Origin: Pseudescherichia sp039594205 | GTDB taxonomy: Bacteria > Pseudomonadota > Gammaproteobacteria > Enterobacterales > Enterobacteriaceae | Assembly (NCBI GenBank): GCA_039594205.1 | Contig: JBCNNW010000032.1 | Location: 1 to 38,746 of the forward strand | DNA length: 38,746 bases | Direction: 5' to 3' | Shown: positions 24,439 through 31,681 of the stretch, in pieces | How the letters are laid out: each line of letters opens with the position of its first letter | How positions within the stretch are numbered: position 1 is the stretch's first letter | The notes under the pieces: generated by a model | Database searches by the model: none | Told to the model about the DNA's origin: nothing | The model's input: the letters and a program-made list of their open reading frames with translations, nothing else | Translations under genes and position numbers: made by a program

Positions 24439-24512
24439 GCCGGATGGCGCTACGCTTATCCGGCCTACAAACGGCATTAACCTGTAGGCCCGGCAAGCCT
24501 GCGCCGCCGGGC
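24439..24512. repeat. Pair of REP sequences (BIME) after setA
   Basis: Two palindromic units lie here. The first (24439-24468) reads GCCGGATGGCGC to ATCCGGCCTAC. The second (24484-24512) reads GTAGGCCCGGCAAGCC to GCCGCCGGGC. They sit in opposite orientation between the convergent setA and DUF1471 genes, a typical BIME position, and probably serve as 3' stabilisers or terminators for both. Confidence 0.85.
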
Positions 24513-24524
24513 AATACAGCACTA

Positions 24525-24734
24525 TTATTTATACAGTTCAGCCGTCATATGCACGGTGTTATTGACGTTAGCTTCGGTGATTTTATAAGACGCACCGGCC
24601 TGCTCTGCCTGAGCGGCGATTTTCGCTTCTGCATCGTCAATGGTGGCACCGCTGGCGGTTACGCTCTGAGCAAACGCACCAAATGAGAGGGTAGAGAGGG
24701 CAACGGCAGCAACAAGAGTTTTAATCGATTTCAT
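24525..24734 (-). CDS. Small periplasmic YdgH/BhsA/McbA-like protein (DUF1471)
   Basis: Exported protein of 69 residues. A Sec signal peptide (MKSIKTLVAAVALSTLSFGA, cleaved after AFA) leads to a single DUF1471 domain: SVTASGATIDDAEAKIAAQA, then GASYKITEANVNNTVHMTAELYK. Enterics have many such paralogues (YhcN, BhsA, McbA, YjfN), linked to acid, peroxide or copper stress, biofilm and outer-membrane change. Which, if any, this one resembles in role cannot be told. It has a good promoter (-35 TTGACG, -10 TATCAT) and a Shine-Dalgarno AAGGA. It stands between setA and the leu operon terminator, where E. coli K-12 has no such gene, so it looks like a lineage-specific insertion. A REP pair follows. 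Confidence 0.85.
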   Translation of the reverse strand: MKSIKTLVAAVALSTLSFGAFAQSVTASGATIDDAEAKIAAQAEQAGASYKITEANVNNTVHMTAELYK

Positions 24735-24796
24735 GATGGTAATCCTTAAGCCTGGTTTTGTCTGGGGTCGTTAATTAGTTAACGATCGATAGATAA

Positions 24797-24826
24797 ATGA
24801 TAGGCGCGATCTATAGCCCGCGTCAA
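24797..24826 (-). promoter_or_regulatory. Promoter of the DUF1471 gene
   Basis: Minus strand -35 TTGACG (24821-24826), an 18-base spacer and -10 TATCAT (24797-24802). The leader of about 55 bases contains the imperfect palindrome GTTAACTAATTAAC, which may be a regulator site. Confidence 0.65.
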
Positions 24827-24881
24827 TACTATTTTATAACGAGCATTAATTAATTTGAGAAAGCTAAGGAATTCAATGCAT

Positions 24882-24913
24882 AAAAAAAACGGCGAGGATC
24901 GCTCCTCGCCGTT
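24882..24913 (-). terminator. leuABCD terminator
   Basis: On the minus strand AACGGCGAGGA, a short loop and TCCTCGCCGTT form a perfect eleven-pair stem followed by a run of Ts. It begins 25 bases after the leuD stop and is a classic intrinsic terminator. Confidence 0.95.
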
Positions 24914-24937
24914 AAATGTGTGTAAAACCGCTATCGG

Positions 24938-25543
24938 CTAGCTCATAAAGGCGGGCTGGCGCTGTTCGTAGGCGGAGATAGCCTCTTCGTGTTGCAGGGT
25001 CAGGCCAATGCTGTCCAGGCCGTTTAACATGCAGTGGCGGCGGAACGCATCAATATTGAAGCTGTAAGATTTCTCCCCGGCGATCACCTGCTGCGCCTCG
25101 AGGTCTACCACAAAAGTGATGCCCGGTTGGCTCTGCACCAGGTTAAACAGCTCATCCACCTCGTCATCGCTCAGGGCGACCGGCAGCAGCTGGTTGTTAA
25201 AGCTGTTGCCGTAGAAGATATCGGCAAAGCTCGGCGCAATAACCACCTTAAAGCCATAGTCGGTCAGGGCCCAGGGTGCATGCTCACGCGAGGAGCCACA
25301 GCCAAAGTTCTCCCGCGCCAGCAGGATAGAGGCCCCTTTGTACTGCGGAAAGTTCAGCACGAAATCCGGATTCGGCTGCTCGCCTTTGTCGTCGAGGAAG
25401 CGCCAGTCGTTAAACAGATGTGCGCCGAAGCCGGTACGCGTCACCTTCTGTAAAAACTGCTTCGGAATGATCGCATCGGTATCAACGTTGGCGGCATCCA
25501 GAGGGACCACCAGGCCATTATGCTGGGTAAATTTCTCTGCCAT
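24938..25543 (-). CDS. leuD: 3-isopropylmalate dehydratase small subunit
   Basis: With LeuC isomerises 2-isopropylmalate to 3-isopropylmalate in leucine synthesis. It has 201 residues, as in E. coli. The swivelling aconitase C-terminal-type domain shows VPLDAANVDTDAIIPKQFL, LARENFGCGSSREHAPWAL and ADIFYGNSFNNQLLPVAL. Translation starts at ATG 25543 (MAEKFTQHNGLVV). The frame stays open to 25660, but that part overlaps leuC and has no family similarity. It begins 10 bases after the leuC stop and is the last gene of the operon. Confidence 0.98.
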   Translation of the reverse strand: MAEKFTQHNGLVVPLDAANVDTDAIIPKQFLQKVTRTGFGAHLFNDWRFLDDKGEQPNPDFVLNFPQYKGASILLARENFGCGSSREHAPWALTDYGFKVVIAPSFADIFYGNSFNNQLLPVALSDDEVDELFNLVQSQPGITFVVDLEAQQVIAGEKSYSFNIDAFRRHCMLNGLDSIGLTLQHEEAISAYEQRQPAFMS

Positions 25544-25553
25544 GATGGTCTCC

Positions 25554-26954
25554 TTATTTGATGCTGCGAATGTCAGCGAAGTGGCCGGTAACCGCGGCGG
25601 CGGCGGCCATAGCCGGGCTGACCAGATGAGTACGTCCCCCGCGCCCCTGGCGGCCTTCAAAGTTACGGTTGCTGGTAGAGGCGCAGCGCTCGCCTGGATT
25701 CAGGCGGTCGTTGTTCATTGCCAGACACATGGAGCAGCCCGGCAGACGCCACTCAAAGCCCGCCTCGATAAAGATCTTATCCAGACCCTCTGCCTCCGCC
25801 TGGGCTTTTACCGGGCCAGAGCCAGGGACCACCAGCGCCTGAACGCCGGGAGCAACCTTACGTCCTTTGGCAATCTCTGCCGCTGCGCGCAGGTCTTCAA
25901 TGCGCGAGTTGGTACAGGAGCCGATAAACACCTTGTCGATGCTCACCTCGGTCAACGGGATGCCCGGCTGCAGGCCCATATAGGCCAGCGCCTTCTCCGC
26001 GCTGGCGCGCTCAACCGGATCGGCAAACGAAGCCGGATCGGGAATGTTCTCACCCACGGCAATGACCTGGCCTGGGTTAGTTCCCCAGGTGATCTGCGGA
26101 GCAATCTCTGCCGCCTGTAACGTGACCACGGTGTCAAAGGTCGCACCTTCGTCAGTTTTCAGCGTCTTCCAGTAGGCCACCGCGTCCTCAAAATCTTTGC
26201 CCTTCGGCGCGTGCAGACGGCCACGCACATAGTTAAAGGTTGTCTCGTCAGGAGCGACGATACCGGCTTTAGCACCCATCTCAATGGCCATGTTGCACAG
26301 GGTCATCCGACCCTCCATGCTCAGCGCCTGAATAGCTTCGCCGCAGAACTCGACGACGTGGCCGGTACCGCCCGCGCTGCCTGTCTTGCCGATGATCGCC
26401 AGCACGATATCTTTTGCGGTGATACCCGGTGCGGCGTGACCCTGCACCTCGATCTTCATGGTTTTGGCGCGGCCCTGTTTCAGGGTCTGGGTCGCCAGTA
26501 CGTGCTCCACTTCCGAGGTGCCGATCCCGAAGGCCAGTGCGCCGAATGCGCCGTGGGTGGCGGTGTGGGAGTCGCCGCAGACGATGGTCATTCCCGGCAG
26601 GGTAATGCCTTGCTCCGGGCCCATCACGTGGACGATGCCCTGATAAGGGTGATTCAGGTCGTACAGCTCTACGCCAAACTCATTGCAGTTCTTAATCAAC
26701 TCCTGCATCTGAATGCGTGCCATCTCGCCTGAGGCGTTGATATCTTTCGTCTGGGTTGAGACGTTGTGATCCATGGTGGCGAAGGTTTTACCCGGCTGGC
26801 GCACCGGGCGATGGTGCGCACGCAGGCCATCAAACGCCTGCGGAGAGGTCACCTCATGCACCAGATGCCGGTCGATATAGAGCAGCGGGGTTTCGTTTGG
26901 CGCTTCATACACTACGTGGGCGTCAAACAATTTCTCATACAAACTCTTAGCCAT
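25554..26954 (-). CDS. leuC: 3-isopropylmalate dehydratase large subunit
   Basis: Catalytic 4Fe-4S subunit of isopropylmalate isomerase; 466 residues as in E. coli. The aconitase-family motifs are VCGDSHTATHGAFGALAFGI near residue 128, the first cluster cysteine in FIGSCTNSRIEDLRAAAEIA (near 347), and the other two in GCSMCLAMNND (near 407-410). The substrate-binding NPGERCASTSNRNFEGRQG follows. It lies between leuB (two bases upstream) and leuD, so the heterodimer subunits are made together. Confidence 0.99.
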   Translation of the reverse strand: MAKSLYEKLFDAHVVYEAPNETPLLYIDRHLVHEVTSPQAFDGLRAHHRPVRQPGKTFATMDHNVSTQTKDINASGEMARIQMQELIKNCNEFGVELYDLNHPYQGIVHVMGPEQGITLPGMTIVCGDSHTATHGAFGALAFGIGTSEVEHVLATQTLKQGRAKTMKIEVQGHAAPGITAKDIVLAIIGKTGSAGGTGHVVEFCGEAIQALSMEGRMTLCNMAIEMGAKAGIVAPDETTFNYVRGRLHAPKGKDFEDAVAYWKTLKTDEGATFDTVVTLQAAEIAPQITWGTNPGQVIAVGENIPDPASFADPVERASAEKALAYMGLQPGIPLTEVSIDKVFIGSCTNSRIEDLRAAAEIAKGRKVAPGVQALVVPGSGPVKAQAEAEGLDKIFIEAGFEWRLPGCSMCLAMNNDRLNPGERCASTSNRNFEGRQGRGGRTHLVSPAMAAAAAVTGHFADIRSIK

Positions 26955-26956
26955 GA

Positions 26957-28048
26957 TTACACCCCTTCCGCTACGTAGCGGGCAATAATATCGCCCATCT
27001 CATCAGTACTCACCGCCGCGCTGCCGCGGGCCAGGTCTCCGGTACGCACACCCTCTTCCAGCGCGCGATTAATAGCGGCTTCAATAGCATCTGCCGCATC
27101 GTTGGCGTTGAGGCTATAGCGCAGCAGCAGGGCCAGAGAGAGGATCTGGGCAATCGGGTTGGCAATGTTTTTCCCGGCGATGTCCGGGGCCGAGCCGCCT
27201 GCCGGCTCATACAGGCCAAAGCCCTGCTCATTGAGGCTGGCGGAGGGCAGCATCCCCATCGAGCCGGTGATCATCGCGCACTCGTCAGAGAGGATGTCGC
27301 CAAACAGGTTAGAGCAGAGCAGGACGTCGAACTGGGACGGATCCTTAATCAGCTGCATGGTGGCGTTGTCGATGTACATATGCGCCAGCTCAACGTCCGG
27401 GTACTCTTTTGCAATGTCGTTTACGATCTCACGCCACAGCAGAGAGGTTTGCAGCACGTTGGCCTTATCGATAGAGGTCACTTTATTCCGGCGCTTGCGC
27501 GCGGACTCAAAGGCGATGCGGGCGATGCGCTCGATCTCGAAGCGGTGATAGATCTCGGTATCAAACGCTTTTTCATGCTGGCCGCTGCCTTCACGGCCCT
27601 TTGGCTGGCCGAAGTAGATCCCGCCGGTCAGCTCGCGCACGCAGAGAATATCGAAACCGTTGGCGGCAATGTCTGCCCGCAGCGGGCAGAAGGCTTCCAG
27701 CCCCTGGTACAGCTTCGCCGGACGCAGGTTGCTGAACAGCTTAAAGTGCTTACGCAGCGGCAGCAGCGCGCCGCGCTCTGGCTGCTGAGCCGGAGGCAGG
27801 TTTTCCCACTTCGGGCCGCCGACCGAGCCGAACAGAATGGCATCAGCCTGTTCGCAGCCGGCGACGGTCGCCTGCGGCAGTGGGTTGCCGTGGCGGTCAA
27901 TTGCAATACCGCCCACGTCGTAGTGGCTGGTGGAAATGCTCAGGGAGAAACGCTGACGAATAGCTTCCAGTACCTTCAGGGCTTGCGCCATCACTTCCGG
28001 GCCAATACCGTCGCCCGGCAAAACTGCAATATGATAATTTTTAGACAT
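26957..28048 (-). CDS. leuB: 3-isopropylmalate dehydrogenase
   Basis: NAD-dependent oxidative decarboxylase making 2-ketoisocaproate; 363 residues, the E. coli length. Visible are VLPGDGIGPEVMAQAL at the N-terminus, RKHFKLFSNLRPAKLY, CVRELTGGIYFGQPKGREG, the substrate motif DKANVLQTSLLWREIV, metal-binding CSNLFGDILSDECAMI, and NAD-binding GLYEPAGGSAPDIAGKN. The ATG at 28048 overlaps the leuA TGA (TGATG), giving coupled translation. A GTG one codon upstream would only add one methionine. Confidence 0.99.
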   Translation of the reverse strand: MSKNYHIAVLPGDGIGPEVMAQALKVLEAIRQRFSLSISTSHYDVGGIAIDRHGNPLPQATVAGCEQADAILFGSVGGPKWENLPPAQQPERGALLPLRKHFKLFSNLRPAKLYQGLEAFCPLRADIAANGFDILCVRELTGGIYFGQPKGREGSGQHEKAFDTEIYHRFEIERIARIAFESARKRRNKVTSIDKANVLQTSLLWREIVNDIAKEYPDVELAHMYIDNATMQLIKDPSQFDVLLCSNLFGDILSDECAMITGSMGMLPSASLNEQGFGLYEPAGGSAPDIAGKNIANPIAQILSLALLLRYSLNANDAADAIEAAINRALEEGVRTGDLARGSAAVSTDEMGDIIARYVAEGV

Positions 28049-29619
28049 CACACGGTTTCCTGGTTGTTTTCTTTTATTGCTTTACGCTGCAGCTCTTTTT
28101 CGACTTCATTGGCGCGCCAGATATTATTCAGCACGTGCACCATGGCGCGGGCAGAGGACTCCACGATATCGGTGGTCAGGCCCATGCCGTGGAAACGGCG
28201 GCCGTTATAGTTGACGACGATATCCACCTGGCCCAGGGCATCTTTACCGTGGCCCTTGGCACTCAGACCATATTTCACCAGTTCGATGTTATAGTCGGTG
28301 ATGCGGTTAATCGCCTGATACACCGCGTCAACCGGGCCGTTGCCGTTAGCGGCTTCGGCTTTCACCTCCTCGCCGCAGGCCAGCTTCACCGAGGCAGTAG
28401 CGATGTCGTTGGAGCCGGACTGCACGCTGAAGTAGTCCAGGCGGAAATGCTCTGGCTCCTCCTGCTGTTTGTTGATGAAAGCCAGCGCCTCCAGATCGTA
28501 ATCAAAGACCTGGCCCTTTTTATCCGCCAGCTTCAGGAAGGCGTCGTACAGGTTATCCAGGCTGTAGTCGCTCTCTTTATAGCCCATCTCATCCATGCGG
28601 TGTTTCACTGCCGCGCGGCCGGAGCGGGAGGTCAGGTTCAGCTGCACCTGGTTCAGGCCGATGGACTCCGGAGTCATGATTTCGTAGTTTTCACGGTTTT
28701 TCAGCACGCCGTCCTGGTGAATACCGGAGGAGTGAGCAAACGCGCCGGTGCCAACAATCGCCTTGTTCGCCGGGATTGGCATGTTGCAGATCTGGCTGAC
28801 CACCTGGCTGGTGCGCCAGATCTCCTGGTGATTGATGCGGGTTTGCAGGTTCATGATGTCCTTGCGCACCTTAATCGCCATGATCACCTCTTCCAGCGAG
28901 CAGTTGCCGGCACGCTCGCCGATACCGTTCATCGCGCCTTCTACCTGACGTGCCCCGGCGTGTACCGCCGCGATGGCGTTGCCTACGGCGAGGCCTAAAT
29001 CATCGTGGGTATGGACGGAGATAATGGCCTGATCGATGTTAGGTACGCGCTCATACAGGCCAGTAATGATATTGGCGAATTCGAAGGGCATGGTGTAGCC
29101 AACGGTATCAGGGATGTTGATGGTTTTCGCCCCGGCGTTAATCGCCGCCTCGACGACCCGCGCCAGATCGGCAATCGGGGTACGGCCCGCATCTTCACAG
29201 GAGAACTCGACGTCGTCGGTATAGTTACGTGCGCGCTTCACCATATAGACCGCGCGCTCGATCACCTCGTCCAGGGTGCTACGCAGCTTGGTCGCGATAT
29301 GCATCGGCGAGGTGGCAATAAAGGTATGGATACGGAAAGCCTCGGCAACCTTCAGTGACTCTGCCGCCACGTCGATATCTTTCTCAACGCAACGCGCCAG
29401 CGCACAGACGCGGCTGTTTTTCACCTGGCGGGCAATGGTCTGGACAGACTCAAAATCGCCCGGGGAAGAGACCGGAAAGCCTACCTCCATCACGTCCACG
29501 CCCATACGTTCAAGCGCCAGTGCAATCTGCAGTTTCTCTTTGACACTCAGGCTTGCCTGTAACGCCTGTTCACCGTCGCGTAAGGTGGTATCGAAAATGG
29601 TAACGTGCTGCTGGCTCAT
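28048..29619 (-). CDS. leuA: 2-isopropylmalate synthase
   Basis: Condenses acetyl-CoA with 2-ketoisovalerate, the committed step of leucine synthesis, feedback-inhibited by leucine. It has 523 residues as in E. coli. The catalytic TIM barrel starts with IFDTTLRDGEQALQA, the HMGL-type signature; metal-binding histidines lie in SVHTHDDLGLAVGNA, with VEGAMNGIGERAGNCSLEE downstream. The C-terminal LeuA allosteric domain begins around residue 390 and includes GNGPVDAVYQAINRIT and the end region DIVESSARAMVHVLNNIW. First structural gene of the operon, 94 bases after leuL and downstream of the attenuator. Confidence 0.99.
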   Translation of the reverse strand: MSQQHVTIFDTTLRDGEQALQASLSVKEKLQIALALERMGVDVMEVGFPVSSPGDFESVQTIARQVKNSRVCALARCVEKDIDVAAESLKVAEAFRIHTFIATSPMHIATKLRSTLDEVIERAVYMVKRARNYTDDVEFSCEDAGRTPIADLARVVEAAINAGAKTINIPDTVGYTMPFEFANIITGLYERVPNIDQAIISVHTHDDLGLAVGNAIAAVHAGARQVEGAMNGIGERAGNCSLEEVIMAIKVRKDIMNLQTRINHQEIWRTSQVVSQICNMPIPANKAIVGTGAFAHSSGIHQDGVLKNRENYEIMTPESIGLNQVQLNLTSRSGRAAVKHRMDEMGYKESDYSLDNLYDAFLKLADKKGQVFDYDLEALAFINKQQEEPEHFRLDYFSVQSGSNDIATASVKLACGEEVKAEAANGNGPVDAVYQAINRITDYNIELVKYGLSAKGHGKDALGQVDIVVNYNGRRFHGMGLTTDIVESSARAMVHVLNNIWRANEVEKELQRKAIKENNQETV

Positions 29620-29664
29620 GGTTTAGGTCCTTGTCTGTCGGAAGTCGCCTTGTGCTACGAGCAT

Positions 29665-29690
29665 AAAAAAACCCGCGCATTGGCGCGGGT
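29665..29690 (-). terminator. leu operon attenuator terminator
   Basis: Minus strand ACCCGCGC, loop CAAT and GCGCGGGT form a perfect stem followed by a run of Ts. It lies between leuL and leuA, where the attenuator of this operon belongs, and stops transcription when charged tRNA-Leu lets the ribosome finish leuL. Confidence 0.95.
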
Positions 29691-29713
29691 TCTCTGTTTA
29701 ACCGGAAGCTGAC

Positions 29714-29800
29714 TTAACTCTGTTTGTCGCCCACCAGTCCACCGCGCAAAGAGGATGCGTTTAGTAGTAGTAGACCGGCGATACGAACGTTGCGAATCAT
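29714..29800 (-). CDS. leuL: leu operon leader peptide LeuL
   Basis: A 28-residue leader peptide too small for automatic calling: MIRNVRIAGLLLLNASSLRG, then GLVGDKQS. The four adjacent leucines are all encoded by the rare codon CTA, which makes the ribosome stall when Leu-tRNA (in particular the CUA-reading species) is short. Its start is about 28 bases after the expected transcription start, and CTGGAG lies upstream of the ATG. Length and the LLLLNASSLRG core match E. coli and Salmonella LeuL; the C-terminus differs. Confidence 0.95.
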   Translation of the reverse strand: MIRNVRIAGLLLLNASSLRGGLVGDKQS

Positions 29801-29834
29801 GCGTCAGGCTCCAGATGAAATCGATATGCTTTTA

Positions 29835-29863
29835 GTGGTACTGGATATGCTAAGTGATGTCAA
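29835..29863 (-). promoter_or_regulatory. leuLABCD promoter
   Basis: Minus strand -35 TTGACA (29858-29863) and -10 TACCAC (29835-29840) with 17-base spacing. The downstream sequence up to leuL (AAAAGCATATCG and CATCTGGAGC) resembles the E. coli leu leader. Confidence 0.8.
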
Positions 29864-30405
29864 CAGCAGAGGTGGAAAAAACGATGCCGGGGGAGTCAGG
29901 GGGTTAGTTTATTGTGCTATTTAGGACAGCCTGCACAAAACATTTTCATTGGGCGATTTTCGGCTGTCTCGGCTGGTTTCCTGTTGACATATATTATTTA
30001 CAAATAAATATAAATTGACATGGGATGATATTGCGCTTTATTTGCTTGATTTGTCTCGATTTAATATCTTTATAATCTCTTTTTTATATATTTCTTCACA
30101 AAAAGACCACAATCGATATTCAATTTACCAATAATTAATTAGATAACGTTAGAAAATCTTAATTTGCTTTTAAGTATATATTGCTTTGCCTATTCATGAT
30201 GTCTATGTTTTTATTGCGCCCATAGCGTTCAGGTTATGCTTTGGGTAATAAAAAGCCATGCTGTGGTTGTTGCGTTTTGCATGAGGTTATCCAAAATTAC
30301 CCTGTATTTTTTTTGAAATTATATGATACTGCTTTTGCTTATTTATATGCTCGGTAAATCATATTCTTCAGGATGTTTTACGCCTGCCAGCAAAAGGAGT
30401 TTAGC
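29864..30405. promoter_or_regulatory. AT-rich leuL-leuO intergenic region, probable H-NS silencer
   Basis: About 540 bases without a gene. From roughly 29970 on it is very AT-rich, with long A/T tracts, in sharp contrast to the GC-rich flanks. In E. coli and Salmonella the same gap carries H-NS nucleation sites that silence leuO, and LeuO sites that relieve silencing. Two TTGACAT hexamer-like repeats (29984-29990 and 30015-30021) flank an imperfect A/T dyad; they could be -35 elements or regulator sites. I could not place the leuO promoter. Confidence 0.65.
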
Positions 30406-31371
30406 ATGACGGTGGAGTCAAAAATGTCAGATACCAAAATTGAATATCTATCGATGCCCTACGATATAAAATCGAAGCTCCGCCAGGTCGATCTTAATTT
30501 ACTGACCGTCTTTGATGCGGTTATGCAGGAGCAGAATATCACCCGGGCAGCGCGCAACCTCGGCATGTCGCAGCCCGCCGTCAGCAACGCGGTGGCCCGG
30601 TTGAAGGTGCTGTTTAATGATGACCTCTTCTCCCGCTACGGCCGTGGCATCAAGCCGACTGCCCGAGCCTATCAGCTCTTTGGCTCGGTTCACCAGGCGT
30701 TGCAGCTTATTCAAAATGAGCTTCCTGGCTCTGGCTTTGATCCACTAAAAAGCGAGCGTGTTTTCCATATTTGTATCTGTAGTCCGCTGGATACTTACCT
30801 GACATCCACTATCTATAATCGTATTGAAAAGGACGCGCCCAACATCCATTTAATCTTTAGCTCGGCGCTGGATAAAAATATTGAGCACCAGCTGCGCTAC
30901 CAGGAGACCAGTTTTGTCATTGGCTATGAGGAGTTTAAACGCCCCGAATTTTCATGCCTGCCGCTTTTTAATGATGAAATGGTGTTGGTCGCCAGTAAGA
31001 AACATCCGCGAATATATAACCCCTTAACCGAGGCCGATATATATAACGAGGAGCACGCGGTCGTCTCCCTCGAACGTTACGCCTCTTTTAGCCAGACGTG
31101 GTACGACACGCCGGATAAACAGAGCCGTATTGCCTATCAGGGTATGGCGCTGGTTAGCGTGCTTAACGTGGTCTCACAAACCCATCTGGTCTGTATTGCC
31201 CCGCGCTGGTTAAGTGAAAAATTTGCCGACAGCCTCGAGCTGGAAATTATGCCGCTGCCGTTAAAACGTAATAGCCGCACCTGTTTCCTGTCATGGCACG
31301 AAGCCGCCGGTCGCGATAAGGGCCATCAATGGATGGAGGAGCTTTTAATCGACGTTTGCCGTCGCGTATAA
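30406..31371 (+). CDS. leuO: LysR-type regulator LeuO
   Basis: Global regulator and H-NS antagonist that controls, among others, cas genes, bgl and biofilm functions. It has 321 residues (E. coli 314; the N-terminal tail is different). The LysR winged helix-turn-helix is RQVDLNLLTVFDAVMQEQN, ITRAARNLGMSQPAVSNAVA. The effector domain has LPGSGFDPLKSERVFHICIC and a C-terminus with NSRTCFLSWHEAAGRDKGHQ. I chose ATG at 30406, placed 6 bases after AAAAGGAG; the in-frame ATG at 30373 lacks a ribosome site. Its codons are more A/T-rich than the neighbours', as common for silenced genes. Downstream, a hairpin separates it from ilvI. Confidence 0.97.
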   Translation: MTVESKMSDTKIEYLSMPYDIKSKLRQVDLNLLTVFDAVMQEQNITRAARNLGMSQPAVSNAVARLKVLFNDDLFSRYGRGIKPTARAYQLFGSVHQALQLIQNELPGSGFDPLKSERVFHICICSPLDTYLTSTIYNRIEKDAPNIHLIFSSALDKNIEHQLRYQETSFVIGYEEFKRPEFSCLPLFNDEMVLVASKKHPRIYNPLTEADIYNEEHAVVSLERYASFSQTWYDTPDKQSRIAYQGMALVSVLNVVSQTHLVCIAPRWLSEKFADSLELEIMPLPLKRNSRTCFLSWHEAAGRDKGHQWMEELLIDVCRRV

Positions 31372-31381
31372 GCAGCGAATA

Positions 31382-31406
31382 AAACCGGGTAGCCGCTATC
31401 CGGTTT
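31382..31406 (+). terminator. Hairpin after leuO
   Basis: AAACCGGGTAG, loop CCG and CTATCCGGTTT form an eleven-pair stem with one G-T pair, ten bases after the leuO stop. The following ATGCTGC has no U-run, so it is a weak intrinsic terminator or a 3' end protector. Confidence 0.6.
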
Positions 31407-31681
31407 ATGCTGCAAACGGTGTAATCTGCGCTATTTTTGACTAATGTGGTTTTTATCTATGCTTTACCGGCAGGTGAAAAATGGATGAATGGCTGAACGT
31501 AGCCCGTTTCAAATGATGAAGCATCATCAGCTTTCCTTATTGTAGTTAAATCCACTAATAACTTTTTATTCACCTCCTGCTTCCTCTTTTTACCCGCTGT
31601 GACGTTAATCGTTTGCTAATTGCCTGCCCCGTCATCAGCAGTTAAGGTAACTGACAATTAACAAACGCCTGGAGGCAAGTC
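31407..31681 (+). promoter_or_regulatory. ilvIH control region and leader
   Basis: In E. coli the stretch upstream of ilvI carries six Lrp sites and the leucine-responsive promoter. Here it is moderately AT-rich; I cannot assign individual Lrp sites or the promoter with confidence. Close to ilvI a 13-base inverted repeat, CGTTTGCTAATTG (31610-31622) and CAATTAACAAACG (31655-31667), with one mismatch, encloses a small hairpin CAGTTA-AGG-TAACTG (31639-31653). The Shine-Dalgarno GGAGG follows directly. Confidence 0.6.

Noticed and set aside
24439..24512. Short palindromic units considered as a CRISPR remnant
   Set aside because: Only two units, in opposite orientation, with the REP core shared by two other loci in the window; this is a BIME.
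29724..29924. 66-codon plus-strand frame opposite leuL
   Set aside because: It is antisense to the leader peptide and leu promoter; these explain the sequence conservation fully.
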